From Glutamicibacter sp. JL.03c (GTDB lineage: Bacteria; Actinomycetota; Actinomycetes; Actinomycetales; Micrococcaceae): DNA of 64,000 nucleotides. Where the stretch lies: NCBI RefSeq assembly GCF_025854375.1, contig NZ_CP107575.1:3224001-3288000 (forward strand). The letters run 5' to 3'. Below, piece after piece: positions 35,713 through 44,659 of the stretch. How positions within the stretch are numbered: position 1 is the stretch's first letter; every line of letters starts with the position of its first letter. The position numbers and the translations under genes are program-made. Under the pieces are notes generated by a model. It saw only the letters and a list, made by a program, of their open reading frames with translations. It did not search any database and was not told the DNA's origin.

Positions 35713-35881
35713 TTGCCGGACTAGGTGACGGACCCGTTTTCACACCAGCAGGTTCGCTGCCGAGCGCTTCATTGCTTCGAGCTGCACCTCACGGCTCGAC
35801 TCCGTACCGTGGATGGTGTCCACCGGCCCGAGTCTGTACGCTGAAGCCAGTTCCCGCATGTTTGCAACCGGAGGAGAACCC

Positions 35882-36097
35882 ATGGCCACACCGGATGTGC
35901 GTCCCGTCGGAGACCTGCCCCATGAGCTGGGGAAAACCGCCCCGCGGGAATTGCAGCTCGCCGGACTGGACAGCCTGGAAAAGATCAGCCGGTGCACTGA
36001 AAAGGAGCTGCTCTCCATTCATGGGGTCGGCCCCAAGGCGATCAGGATCCTGGGCTCCGCCTTGGAGCAGAAGGGCCTGGGGTTTCGCACGGCCTAG
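35882..36097 (+). CDS. Small helix-hairpin-helix protein
   Basis: This 71-residue protein starts at ATG after CCGGAGGAGAACCC. Almost the whole chain is one helix-hairpin-helix unit: 'APRELQLAGLDSLEKI', 'TEKELLSIHGVGPKAIRIL', then 'LEQKGLGF'. The GVGPKA hairpin is the DNA-backbone-binding type seen in RNA polymerase alpha C-terminal and TfoX C-terminal domains. Small proteins of this kind are widespread in Actinobacteria and not functionally assigned. A frame beginning at 35813 lacks a ribosome site. Single-gene unit. Confidence 0.8.
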   Translation: MATPDVRPVGDLPHELGKTAPRELQLAGLDSLEKISRCTEKELLSIHGVGPKAIRILGSALEQKGLGFRTA

Positions 36098-36318
36098 CCG
36101 GGCACGTCGGAGGGTGTGGTGGCCGCCCGGGCCCGTTGCGCGCCCGCCCCGGGCTGTGCTAAGTAGCATGGTGACTTTCCGGCGACCGCCAAGACCAGGC
36201 TCCCAGGAGGCACCCAGTTTTCCAGCGACGGCCAGGGCGCATCTAGTAGCTTGCTGATTTGGAAGACGGTGCCGGTACCCGTTACCGAGGCACCATGAAA
36301 CCGAGCAAAGGGGAAACC

Positions 36319-36579
36319 ATGGGCATCATCGGATGGATCGTTTTGGGACTGATCGCCGGGGCTATCGCCAAGGCCATCAAGCCGGGGCAGCAGGGAGGCG
36401 GATGGCTCGCCACGCTGCTGCTGGGCGTCGTCGGCGCCCTGGTGGGCGGCTGGATCGGCTCCGCGGTCTTCGGTGTGGGAATCAACCAGTTCTGGTCGCT
36501 CTCGACCTGGCTGCTGGCTATCGGCGGTTCGCTCGTGGTCCTGGTCCTCTGGGGGCTGCTGACCCGCAAGCGGGCCTAG
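36319..36579 (+). CDS. GlsB/YeaQ/YmgE family membrane stress protein
   Basis: This 86-residue protein has three hydrophobic segments and the family's 'MGIIGWIVLGLIAGAIAKAI' opening, glycine-rich 'LLLGVVGALVGGWIGS', then a third segment before 'LLTRKRA'. The ATG is preceded by AAAGGGGAAACC. Family members are transglycosylase-associated or general-stress inner-membrane proteins of unknown mechanism. It is monocistronic with its own terminator. Confidence 0.9.
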   Translation: MGIIGWIVLGLIAGAIAKAIKPGQQGGGWLATLLLGVVGALVGGWIGSAVFGVGINQFWSLSTWLLAIGGSLVVLVLWGLLTRKRA

Positions 36580-36593
36580 GGATTACTTGAATC

Positions 36594-36635
36594 GACCGCG
36601 GGCCCGCACCTGATCAGGGGTGCGGGCCCGCGGTC
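36594..36635 (+). terminator. Terminator after GlsB-like gene
   Basis: A 17-bp perfect stem GACCGCGGGCCCGCACC with its complement and an 8-base loop, 15 bases after the stop. It may also serve the convergent gene ending at 36670. Confidence 0.8.
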
Positions 36636-36669
36636 GGCAGCACGGGTGCCACCGGGTCACAAGCATGCG

Positions 36670-36957
36670 CTAGTCGCGCGGATCCGGTTGCCCACCGCGC
36701 TCCAGCCCCTGCGAGGGCTCCGCGGACTGCGCCGGCTCGTCGGCGGTGTCAGCTTCTTCGCGGCTATGCTCCTGGACCTTTTCGAGCAGGTTTTGCACCT
36801 CGCTGGCCCGGCCCGACCAGTACTCGGGTTCCAGGCCAAAGCCATTGGCTGCTTCCTTCGCAAGATCCGTGAAACCATCACGGTGGTCTTCGAGCGCGTT
36901 ATTGAGATCTTCGAACTCGTCGTGGCTGACACTGACATCGATGCGCCTGCGCGGCAT
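36670..36957 (-). CDS. Small acidic hypothetical protein
   Basis: This is a 95-residue protein with an N-terminal basic 'MPRRRIDVSVSHDEFEDL' and a central helical part. The acidic disordered-looking tail is rich in Glu, Gln and Pro. No family is recognised. The start has AGGGTGATTTGA before it. The frame is supported by codon-position GC and by convergent position to the preceding terminator. Antisense frames across the same stretch look less protein-like. Confidence 0.55.
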   Translation of the reverse strand: MPRRRIDVSVSHDEFEDLNNALEDHRDGFTDLAKEAANGFGLEPEYWSGRASEVQNLLEKVQEHSREEADTADEPAQSAEPSQGLERGGQPDPRD

Positions 36958-37108
36958 TCAAATCACCCTAACTTGTGTGAGGTCACCTGTTTCCGTTTGG
37001 CTTCAACCTACGCGTGCAGCGGCACTGCGGCATCTGCCTTGAGGTTTTTTCCAGCAACCCGCTGCCCTGACCGTCGCGCTCAGGTGGCGCGGGGTTCCAG
37101 CGGGCAGG

Positions 37109-37669
37109 TCATGAGGACGTCAGATTGCTCCCTGGGACATCGCGCAGCTCGTGATCGCGTTGCGCCGACTGGCCGAGGTCATGCTCATTCCATTCCACGC
37201 TGGCAATGAGGGCATGCAGGAACTTCGCCGCGGCCCGCCGCTCATCTGCGCTGAGCCCATCGACGGCGGACATCATCCGCTCATGCATCTGCTGCAGGGT
37301 CTCGCGCACCTCGGTGTCGCTGTGCCGGGTCGGAACAATGCCCACCGATCTGCGGTCGGCCGGATGCATGATCCGTTCGGCGTACCCGTCGCGGCAGAGC
37401 CGATCAATCAGCGCTGATACCGAGGCATTGGAGATGCCGAGCTCCTCGGCGAAATCGCGCTGGCGGGGCACCTCGCCCTTGCGGTGCGCCCTTAAGAGGA
37501 AGCGCAGGGCGGTCATGTCGGTCTCGTTCATCCCCATGGATCCGCGAGTCTGGGCACGCATTTTCCGCTCTGCGTCACGGTAGCGGCGCATGAGGTTCAA
37601 CAGGTCAACGGCTTCCGGAGCCGATTGGCCCTCACCATACCAATATCCACTGGCCTCATAGCGACTCAT
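37109..37669 (-). CDS. MarR-family transcriptional regulator
   Basis: This 186-residue winged-helix regulator shows 'NETDMTALRFLLRAHRKGEV' and recognition helix 'ELGISNASVSALIDRLCRDGY', with wing 'RIMHPADRRSVGIVPT'. Terminal helices form the dimer interface. It starts at MSRYEAS after AAAGGAGTTCTC. The N-terminal 35 residues are an extension beyond the core MarR fold. The upstream 170 bases, shared with a divergent hypothetical gene, are AT-rich and contain CTAA-TAG-TTAG at 37780-37790, a possible binding site. Confidence 0.88.
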   Translation of the reverse strand: MSRYEASGYWYGEGQSAPEAVDLLNLMRRYRDAERKMRAQTRGSMGMNETDMTALRFLLRAHRKGEVPRQRDFAEELGISNASVSALIDRLCRDGYAERIMHPADRRSVGIVPTRHSDTEVRETLQQMHERMMSAVDGLSADERRAAAKFLHALIASVEWNEHDLGQSAQRDHELRDVPGSNLTSS

Positions 37670-37779
37670 GAGAACTCCTTTCATCGGATACGAGCACAAC
37701 ACCCGAGAGCCTTGCCGGCCTTCCACTGATTCTTCTGAAATTCCAGCTTGCGTCTCTTGAAAAAAATAATGTAGCCTGT

Positions 37780-37790
37780 CTAATAGTTAG
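37780..37790. promoter_or_regulatory. Short dyad in MarR/hypothetical divergent promoter
   Basis: CTAA-TAG-TTAG lies in a GTAGCC...CTAC-flanked AT-rich segment between the divergent MarR gene and the gene at 37842. This is a typical place for a MarR operator, but the dyad is short. Confidence 0.35.
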
Positions 37791-37841
37791 CCAGTCTACA
37801 GATATTCTACTACGAAACACCGAAGAGTGCCGGAGCGCAGG

Positions 37842-38300
37842 ATGAAAGAGCATTTAGCAGTTCCCGCAGATACGAGTACTACGGGCCACGAAGCATGGAT
37901 CGCAAGGATGCAGAACATCGCATCCTTCGGCACCCAGGAGTGCAGAAGCAAAAGCACGGTGCATTCTGCGATCTGCACCATCCAGGGCACGCCTGACAAG
38001 CTGATTGTCAACTTGGCCTGCACCGCGACGGGCGAGGAACATGTCACCGAGCTCATGCAGTACGTCAATGACACCCTGTTGCCGCAGATGGAGCAGCTGC
38101 TGGGCATCCAGTTCGAGGTGCGGAACCTGCAGTTCGCGGTGGCCGGCCGGGAAAATCTCCTGTCACAACCCGAAGAGCTGGACAAGGGCGATGCCTCCAC
38201 AGATTGGCTGGATGACCCCTTCTCCACCCCGACCCTGACCCCCACCCAAGGCTGGCGGCCGGAGACAGGAGGAAAATCCGCGGATTTGAGCATGGCCTAG
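37842..38300 (+). CDS. Hypothetical protein divergent from MarR
   Basis: This 152-residue soluble protein starts at ATG after GCCGGAGCGCAGG; a GTG at 37827 is possible. It has a mixed alpha/beta centre ('SAICTIQGTPDKLIVNLACT', 'EEHVTELMQYVNDTLLPQ') and a Pro/Asp-rich disordered tail. No family is recognised. Divergent from a MarR regulator, it may be a target of it. It is followed after 132 bases by another unknown gene on the same strand. Confidence 0.6.
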   Translation: MKEHLAVPADTSTTGHEAWIARMQNIASFGTQECRSKSTVHSAICTIQGTPDKLIVNLACTATGEEHVTELMQYVNDTLLPQMEQLLGIQFEVRNLQFAVAGRENLLSQPEELDKGDASTDWLDDPFSTPTLTPTQGWRPETGGKSADLSMA

Positions 38301-38432
38301 GCCCGCCAGGGCCAGTGCGGAGCGTTTGGCTCTGCACGCACACAGGGTGATCGACGAGGCTCCGGCCCGTCTAAACCGCACCCCGCGCAGCACCATATTC
38401 ACTGAGGAATGCAAGAAAGGGAAGTATCTACA

Positions 38433-38903
38433 ATGCCAGGCCGTATTGCCAGAACCCAGACCGCTGTCAGGGTCGCCGATTTTCTCGCCACCCGTGAGGG
38501 CAAGTCCCACCTAGCTTCTTTTGGCTGGGCCCCGGGCATGCCCATCGTGATGACCCGCCCCAGCGAACCACTGCATGACGTGATGGCGATGGTCTCCGTC
38601 CACGGCCGGGCGGCGCTGGTCGCCATGCTCGACCCGCGCAGCGAAGAACTGCGCATGCTGCACATCACCACCCCGCAATCGGCGCTGCGTGTTGTTGCCC
38701 CATCCCCCGCGTCCACCACCATCGGCGCGTTCTTAGACCGGGTCGCATCGGCGACCATTGCCGAATTCCGCGTGAAATTCTGGCAGCACACCGCCGTGGC
38801 CCACGTGATTCCTTCCTGTCCCGCCATGCACAGTTCCGGCGCCGCCAGCAAGAGATACCAGCTGCCATCGCGGCCAGCCTTGGCAACCGCCGACGTGCAG
38901 TAG
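38433..38903 (+). CDS. Hypothetical protein
   Basis: This 156-residue protein, predicted to be soluble, starts at ATG with GGGAAG nine bases upstream. An upstream in-frame ATG at 38409 is an alternative. It has hydrophobic strands ('HDVMAMVSVHGRAALVAML', 'LRMLHITTPQSALRVVAP') and one long helix. No family is recognised. It lies downstream of the MarR-divergent gene and upstream of a strong terminator, so the two hypothetical genes may be one transcript. Confidence 0.6.
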   Translation: MPGRIARTQTAVRVADFLATREGKSHLASFGWAPGMPIVMTRPSEPLHDVMAMVSVHGRAALVAMLDPRSEELRMLHITTPQSALRVVAPSPASTTIGAFLDRVASATIAEFRVKFWQHTAVAHVIPSCPAMHSSGAASKRYQLPSRPALATADVQ

Positions 38904-38932
38904 CCAGCACTGCGCTTCCCCGGCATCATCGC

Positions 38933-38972
38933 GTGGGCAGCTCCCAGCCATTAAGCGGCAGGAGCTGCCCAC
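38933..38972. terminator. Bidirectional terminator before photolyase gene end
   Basis: A 12-bp perfect stem GTGGGCAGCTCC/GGAGCTGCCCAC with a 16-base loop lies between two convergent genes. Confidence 0.75.
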
Positions 38973-39010
38973 CGTTGCCTTGTGCAGACAACCGGCGGCC
39001 GGGCCCCGAA

Positions 39011-40414
39011 TCACTTTCCCTGGGCAGATTTCATGTGCTGGTAGGCATCGAGCGCCGCCTGCCGCGATTCCTTCAGATCCACCAGCGGTTCAACGGCCAA
39101 CGGCGCATAGCGGGCCACATAGTTGCCCGAGGGATCGAATTTCTTGGCTTGGAGTTCTGGATTGAACACCCTGAAATAGGGTGCGGCGTCGGCGCCGCTG
39201 CCGGCCACCCACTGCCAGTTGGCGGTATTGCTCGCCAAGTCCGCGTCCACCAAGGTGTCCCAGAACCATTGCTCGCCGACCCTCCAATGCAGCCCCAGAT
39301 TCTTGACCAGTAAGCTGGCCGTCACCATGCGCACGCGATTATGCATCCAGCCGGTCTGCCACAACTGGGCCATCCCGGCATCCACCAACGCGAATCCGGT
39401 GCGGCCCCGCTGCCAGGCCGTGGCCAGGTGCGCCGCCCGGGCCGAATCCTCGGGCCAGGACCAATCAAAATCATCAAACTCTGCCCGCAGGTTTTCGGTG
39501 GGCAGTTCCGGGTGATGGTAGTAGAGGTGCCAGCAGAAATCCCGCCAGGCCACCTGGCGGCGCAATCCCAACGCGCCCTCGGCGGCCCCCGGGGTGCGTT
39601 GGGCCAACGTACTGAGCTCGTGCCACAGCTGGTGCGCGCTGAGGTGCCCCCAACGCAGCGCTGGCGACAGCGCGGAGGTCCCATCGCGGTCCGGGCGATC
39701 ATGCAGGTCCTGGTAATCCCGCGCGATCTCGTCGAGCACCGTTTCCAGGCGCTCATGGGCCGCCGCTTCCCCCGGCGTCCATGCTTCGGCCAGGCCAGTG
39801 GACCAATCCGGCGAGGTGGGCAGCAAGTCCCAGCTCTCCAGATCTTCGCCGGGCGGCCTCTTTCCCTGCGGCGAGGCCTGCCGCTGCGGCGCGGGCTGGG
39901 GTGGGCGGATGTCGGTGGCGCACAAGGCCTTATGGAATGCGGTGAACACCTTGTAGCCGGTGCCTGATTGGGTCAGCAGCTCCCACGGTTCGTGCAGCAG
40001 GGTTCCGGCATAGCTGTGCGCAGGGATCCCGGCCTCGCCCAAGGTGCTCTTGAGCTCGGTGTCGACGGCGCGCTCGGCCTGGCCATAGCGCCGGTTCCAG
40101 TGCACCGCAGCCACGGCGCCCTCGGCGACCACCTCCTGGAGGATCCCCACCGTGGCTCCGCGCCGCAGCACCAGCGGAATGCCGAGTTCCTCGAGCGAGG
40201 CGCGCAGGCTCACCAGTGCGTGGTGCAGCCACCAGCGCGCCGCGCCGCCCAGCGGCCTGATCCCGGCTGAATCCTCGTCCAGGATGTACAGGCCCACCAC
40301 CGGGCCCGCGTCGCGGGCCGCCAACAGCGCCGGATGGTCTGCGGTGCGCAAGTCATCGCGGAAGAGCACTAGCTGGTAGTCCTGGGGCTGATCATGGCTG
40401 CGGCTGGAGTTCAT
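39011..40414 (-). CDS. phr: Deoxyribodipyrimidine (CPD) photolyase
   Basis: This 467-residue class I photolyase/cryptochrome-family protein has an N-terminal antenna domain ('YQLVLFRDDLRTADHPALLA', 'GLYILDED') and a C-terminal FAD domain ('LHYHHPEL'-type region, 'GFALVDAGMAQLWQTGWMHN', 'RVRMVTASLLVKNLGLHW', 'FWDTLVDADLASNTANWQWV'). These include the Trp and Asn residues around FAD and the tryptophan electron chain. It repairs UV-induced cyclobutane dimers. The start MNSSRSH is chosen at the family-typical N-terminus. There is no clear ribosome site, so leaderless translation is possible. It stands alone on the minus strand. Confidence 0.93.
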   Translation of the reverse strand: MNSSRSHDQPQDYQLVLFRDDLRTADHPALLAARDAGPVVGLYILDEDSAGIRPLGGAARWWLHHALVSLRASLEELGIPLVLRRGATVGILQEVVAEGAVAAVHWNRRYGQAERAVDTELKSTLGEAGIPAHSYAGTLLHEPWELLTQSGTGYKVFTAFHKALCATDIRPPQPAPQRQASPQGKRPPGEDLESWDLLPTSPDWSTGLAEAWTPGEAAAHERLETVLDEIARDYQDLHDRPDRDGTSALSPALRWGHLSAHQLWHELSTLAQRTPGAAEGALGLRRQVAWRDFCWHLYYHHPELPTENLRAEFDDFDWSWPEDSARAAHLATAWQRGRTGFALVDAGMAQLWQTGWMHNRVRMVTASLLVKNLGLHWRVGEQWFWDTLVDADLASNTANWQWVAGSGADAAPYFRVFNPELQAKKFDPSGNYVARYAPLAVEPLVDLKESRQAALDAYQHMKSAQGK

Positions 40415-40570
40415 GCAGCCAGCGTAGATTAACCGCGGAACCTGCATCGCGAACCTGTGTACCAGCAGGGTGCGGTGCTTCCAGTGGCCGCTACTGCTCG
40501 ACATCGGCACAGGCCAGTTCATAGACTCGTGGGTGAACGCATACTCACCGACCTGAAAGGAGCTCAGCCC

Positions 40571-40798
40571 ATGAAGGACACCCCAAGGAACAACCGGCTC
40601 TCCTGGCTACTCGTCGTTGGTTCGGGCCTGGTCGTGCTCGTGCTGTCGGTGCTGCGGCTGGCCGACGCTACCGGCTCCCCCTCGACCTCGATAACGGGCT
40701 CAATCGTGCAGCTGTTGATCGGGGCCTTCGTCACTGCGCTGGGGCTATGGCAGTTGCGCGCACCGAAGCAAGAACGCCCCGAAGCCGACCAGCAGTAG
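40571..40798 (+). CDS. Small two-span membrane protein
   Basis: This 75-residue protein starts after GAAAGGAGCTCAGCCC. It has two hydrophobic segments ('WLLVVGSGLVVLVLSVLRLA' and 'IVQLLIGAFVTALGLWQL') with a short Ser/Thr-rich loop and a charged C-terminus. No family is recognised. It is divergent from the photolyase gene and 131 bases before the membrane protein of the copper cluster. Confidence 0.7.
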   Translation: MKDTPRNNRLSWLLVVGSGLVVLVLSVLRLADATGSPSTSITGSIVQLLIGAFVTALGLWQLRAPKQERPEADQQ

Positions 40799-40929
40799 CC
40801 CCGCACCGAGCTGCCGCAGGGCTGGAGGCAGAAGCCCTGGCCGCAGCGGCGGCGCACGAGCAACGGCCCAGTGGCACCCGAATTCTACGCAATGTCGAAT
40901 TCTTGCCAGCGATCTGGAATACTAATTCT

Positions 40930-41547
40930 GTGGCCCCTTCTTCCCGCTCAGCACGCGCTCTCAGAGGCACGAGCGCCGCGCTCTTCGCGACGTTCGTTTC
41001 CCTGGCCTCGCATATGCTCGCGGGCGGCCCGGTCCCCTCGCTGCTGAACATCGCCCTGCCGCTGTCCCTGTCACTGCTTGTGTGCATGCTGCTCAGCGGC
41101 AAGCAATTCACCCTGTTGCGCCTGGCCGTCATGGTCGGCTTCAGCCAGCTGCTATTCCATTTCCTGTTCTCGATGGGCTCCGGCAGCTCCGTGGCCGCCG
41201 CCAGCGGGCCTCACCTGCATCACGGCACGCCGCTGAACCTCGACGTCACTTCCGTGGCGCATCATGCCGCTGCTAGCCACGGCGAGAGCACCATGGTTCT
41301 CGCCCACCTGGGCGCGGCCTTGGCCACGGTGCTGGTCCTGCACCGCAGCGAACAGGTCTTGATCGGGATCTCGAGCATCGTTGATGTTCTCACCTGGAAA
41401 TTTGTCCTGGCGCTTGTCAACTACGTCTTCCATCCGTTCACGCCACGCGTGGCAGCGGTTGAATCGCGTGACATCCCAGCAGCCACGCTGGCCGTTGACA
41501 CCACGTCAGTGATCCGCCGCGGCCCGCCCGCGTTCACCACGGCCTAA
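40930..41547 (+). CDS. Membrane protein with histidine-rich loop, copper cluster
   Basis: This 205-residue integral membrane protein has four or five hydrophobic segments. A loop (about residues 90-120) is rich in His ('GPHLHHGTPL', 'VAHHAAASHGES'), which suggests metal contact. It precedes a PCuAC copper chaperone, a Dyp peroxidase and a PepSY protein, a combination seen in Actinobacteria copper or iron handling. GTG 40930 is used as start; a frame to 40747 is much longer but its N-terminus overlaps the preceding gene and is not protein-like. Function not known. Confidence 0.7.
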   Translation: MAPSSRSARALRGTSAALFATFVSLASHMLAGGPVPSLLNIALPLSLSLLVCMLLSGKQFTLLRLAVMVGFSQLLFHFLFSMGSGSSVAAASGPHLHHGTPLNLDVTSVAHHAAASHGESTMVLAHLGAALATVLVLHRSEQVLIGISSIVDVLTWKFVLALVNYVFHPFTPRVAAVESRDIPAATLAVDTTSVIRRGPPAFTTA

Positions 41548-41797
41548 GACACGGCAGCCCTGGCCCACGGCCAGCAGATCCATTTCCCGACCCCTTTTTA
41601 CGGGCCTTGCACCCCGTTCGCTCTGCCCTGCCCTGCTTGCGCTTTCACCCTGTACGGCCCCGGTATCCCGGGCCGTTCCTTCCCCGTGCTGCACCCTGCT
41701 TGCCGCGCGCCCGCAAAGGGCACCACGCGCCACGCGAAGGCTCCAGCACCCCCGACGTGAAGCACCCTCGCTGCTTCCAGACTTCCTAGGATGATCC

Positions 41798-42349
41798 GTG
41801 AAAAATTCCCTAACCCTACGTATCGCTGCCCTGTGCGCGGCAGCCGCCGTCACACTGAGCGGATGCGCCGCCACCGGCGCTGATGACACCAGCACCCCCG
41901 CGCAGGGCGCGTCAGCCACCATGAAAGATCCCTGGCTCAAGGCCGTGGACGATGGCATGACCGCCGGCTTCGGCACCATCGTGAACAACGGCGACCAGGA
42001 CGTCACGGTCACTGCTGTCACCAGCCCGGCCTCCGATGACCTCGAGCTGCACGAAACCGTGGCCAACGAATCCGGGGCCATGCTCATGCGCGAGAAGACC
42101 GGTGGCTTCACCATCCCCGCCCACGGCGAGCTCCACCTGGAGCCCGGAGGCAGCCACATCATGCTCATGGACCTGCCCAAGGCACTGGCCCCGGGCAGCG
42201 AAGTCAGCATGACGCTGCAGTTCTCTGATCAGAGCACCCTCGAATTCTCCGCTCCGGTCAAGGACTTCGCCGGAGCGAACGAGAACTACCACGGGGGCGA
42301 GCCTGGCGATCTGGACGATGCCCCGGCAGAAAGCACCCACGATCACTGA
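41798..42349 (+). CDS. PCu(A)C-type copper chaperone lipoprotein
   Basis: This 183-residue lipoprotein has the lipobox 'LSGC' after a normal signal sequence, then a PCuAC domain with the copper motif: His in 'LELHETV', Met in 'AMLMREK', and 'GGSHIMLM' with His-x-Met, matching the H-x(n)-M-x(n)-H-x-M pattern. The tail ends with 'STHDH', another possible metal ligand. The family delivers Cu(I) to the CuA site of cytochrome c oxidase. The GTG start has AGGATGATCC before it. The next gene's ATG overlaps the stop (TGATG). Confidence 0.93.
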   Translation: MKNSLTLRIAALCAAAAVTLSGCAATGADDTSTPAQGASATMKDPWLKAVDDGMTAGFGTIVNNGDQDVTVTAVTSPASDDLELHETVANESGAMLMREKTGGFTIPAHGELHLEPGGSHIMLMDLPKALAPGSEVSMTLQFSDQSTLEFSAPVKDFAGANENYHGGEPGDLDDAPAESTHDH

Positions 42350-43551
42350 TGGCACGCAAAGAATCTGACTCCGCCCTGCGCCCGAGCCGCCGCGGGATCT
42401 TGTTCGGCGGGGCCGCCGCCGGCCTGGGGGCCGTGGCCACCCTGGGCGTGGAATCGCTGGCCGGGCGCGGCACCACGGCGCAAGCCTCCGAGGAACTCCA
42501 TGGCCAGGAGGTGTTCCCCTTCTACGGCCAGCATCAAGCAGGAATTGCTACCGCGCCGCAGGCCCATGCCGTCTATCTGGCGCTTACGTTGCGCGACGGC
42601 GTGGACCGCGAGGGGCTGATGCGCCTGCTGCGGCTGCTCACCGACGATGCGGCCCGGCTGACCCAGGGCGAGGCGGCCCTGGCGGATACCGAACCCGAAT
42701 TGGGGACGGTGCCGGCCCGCTTGACCGTCACCTTCGGCTTCGGCCCAAAGCTGGTGGAGATGGCTGGTTCCTCTGCCGCGGACATTCAGCCGCTGCCTAA
42801 GTTCAGCATCGATCGGCTGCAGGAGCGCTGGAATGATGGGCATCTGCTGCTGCATCTGGGCTCGGATGACCCCTTCACGCTCGCCCACGCCCAGCGCATG
42901 CTCTTAAAGGATGCCCGCAGCTTCTGCGATGTGAAATGGGTGCAAACCGGGTTCCGACGCTCGCGGGGCTCGGAGGCCAGCGGGACGACGATGCGCAACC
43001 TGTTCGGACAGGTCGACGGGACCGTGAACCCGGCACCGGCCACCGATGATTTCACGTCCCTGGTGTGGAATGAGGACGGCAGCACCACCATGGTGATCCG
43101 CCGCATCCACATGGACGTTGACACCTGGGATGAGGTGGATCGATCCGGCCGGGAATTCAGCGTCGGCCGCACCCTGGGCAACGGCGCACCAACCACCGGA
43201 ACCAATGAGCATGACGAACCGGATTTCGGCGCCACCACGGCCCTGGGCTTCCCGGTCATCGCTGACCAGGCCCACATCCGGCGAGCGCGCTCGGAGAACA
43301 CCAGCGAGCGGATCTTCCGCCGGGGCTACAACTACGATGAGCAGCCCAGCGGAACGCAGATTTCCGATTCCGGGCTGATTTTCGTGTCCTACCAGAAAAG
43401 CGTGGAACGCCAATACATTCCGTTGCAGAAGCGGCTGGCCGAACTGGACGCCTTGAACCAGTGGACCACGCCCATCGGCTCCGCCGTGTTCCTCATCCCG
43501 CCGGGCTGCGCCGAGGGAGGGTTCATCGGTGAACCCCTCTTCACGCGCTAG
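42349..43551 (+). CDS. Dyp-type peroxidase, Tat-exported
   Basis: This 400-residue dye-decolorising peroxidase begins with a twin-arginine signal ('RPSRRGILFGGAAAGLGAVA'). The haem-side motif 'GQVDGTVNP' supplies the catalytic Asp. The proximal His lies in 'DQAHIRRARSEN', and the distal Arg in 'ERIFRRGYNYDE'. It is of the EfeB/A-class group. Membership in EfeUOB iron uptake is not supported, because no EfeU or EfeO gene is present. Here it is coupled to a copper chaperone gene, so it probably acts extracytoplasmically in copper-linked oxidative stress handling. Confidence 0.92.
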   Translation: MARKESDSALRPSRRGILFGGAAAGLGAVATLGVESLAGRGTTAQASEELHGQEVFPFYGQHQAGIATAPQAHAVYLALTLRDGVDREGLMRLLRLLTDDAARLTQGEAALADTEPELGTVPARLTVTFGFGPKLVEMAGSSAADIQPLPKFSIDRLQERWNDGHLLLHLGSDDPFTLAHAQRMLLKDARSFCDVKWVQTGFRRSRGSEASGTTMRNLFGQVDGTVNPAPATDDFTSLVWNEDGSTTMVIRRIHMDVDTWDEVDRSGREFSVGRTLGNGAPTTGTNEHDEPDFGATTALGFPVIADQAHIRRARSENTSERIFRRGYNYDEQPSGTQISDSGLIFVSYQKSVERQYIPLQKRLAELDALNQWTTPIGSAVFLIPPGCAEGGFIGEPLFTR

Positions 43552-43587
43552 CGCCCCTCATCGCTTCTCTTCTTCCAAGGACCACTC

Positions 43588-44659
43588 ATGACACTTCGTG
43601 GACCCCGCCACTGCTGACATCCGCGGCGACCTCACCGCCTACGGCACCAGCGGCGCCCTGCCATTACGCACCTGGATCGACCAACTGCATCGCAATCTGC
43701 AGCTGGGGGAACCCGGGCGCATGTACAGCGAGCTGGCCGCTTCCTGGCTCGGCATCATCGCCCTTGCCGGCGTAGGTCTGTGGATTGTGCGGATCAGGCG
43801 CACCAAACGCAAAAAAGACCTCCTGCGCCCCAATACCCAAGCCACCGGCTACCGCCGGCTGGCCAGCTGGCACGGATCCTTGGGGATCTGGGTCCTGCTC
43901 GGCGCGTTCTTCCTCTCGGCCACCGGGATCACCTGGTCCACCTACGGCGGCGCCAACGTGAGTGAAGTGCGCACTGCATTGAATTGGGGCACCCCCTCGG
44001 TGAGCACCGATCTGACTGCTTCTGGGGACAGTTCCGCTGACGAGCATGCCCACCATCATGCAGCTGCCGCGGCACCCACCGGGGACTCCGTGAACCCGGC
44101 AGCTTTCGACACGATGCTCTCCATCGGGCAGGAAGTCAATGTCAACACCGGGCAGGTGGAAATCAAGCCGCCCGCTGCGAAGGGGCAGGCCTGGGTGGTC
44201 CAGGAAATCCAGCGCTCCTACCCCACCGAGGTCGATGCCGTGTCCATCAACGGCCAAACGCTTCAGGTCGTGGACCGGGTCGATTTCAAGGACTTCAGCC
44301 TGGCCGCAAAGCTCTCCCGCTGGGGCATCGACATCCACATGGGATCCATGTTCGGGTTGCCGAACCAGATCCTGCTGTTCCTTGTTGCCTCCACCATCGC
44401 CGCCATGGTGGTACTGGGGTATGCGATGTGGTGGAAACGCCGACCCACGAAAAACCCGAGCCGGCGCATGGGCAAGGCTCCAGCCCGGGGCGGCCTGTTG
44501 CGGGCCCCGTGGTGGGCGGCCCTTCTGGTCCTGGCCGCAGCGGTCCTCGTGGGCCTGTTCTTGCCGCTGATGGGGGCAAGCCTCGCGCTGTTCATGCTCA
44601 TCGATGTGATTGTTGGCTGGGTTCAGCGATCGCGATCCCGGACGGCGGCGACCCGCTAG
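43588..44659 (+). pseudogene. PepSY-domain membrane protein, 5'-truncated
   Basis: An ATG with AAGGACCACTC before it (43588) reads ten codons into a stop at 43617. A shifted frame from 43598 then gives 353 residues matching the middle and end of PepSY-associated TM proteins. It starts inside the family at 'DPATADIRGDLTAYGTSGAL', continues with 'RTWIDQLHRNLQLGEPGRMY' and membrane segments, and ends with the final helices after 'KLSRWGIDIHMGSMFGLPNQ'. Relatives have about 120-150 more residues, including the first membrane anchor and PepSY part. The sequence looks like an in-gene deletion that joined start codons to mid-gene out of frame. A shortened product from GTG 43598 is possible. Confidence 0.75.

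Noticed and set aside
42349-43551. Dyp peroxidase as part of an EfeUOB iron-uptake system
   Set aside because: No EfeU permease or EfeO gene is nearby. The gene is coupled to a copper chaperone gene instead.
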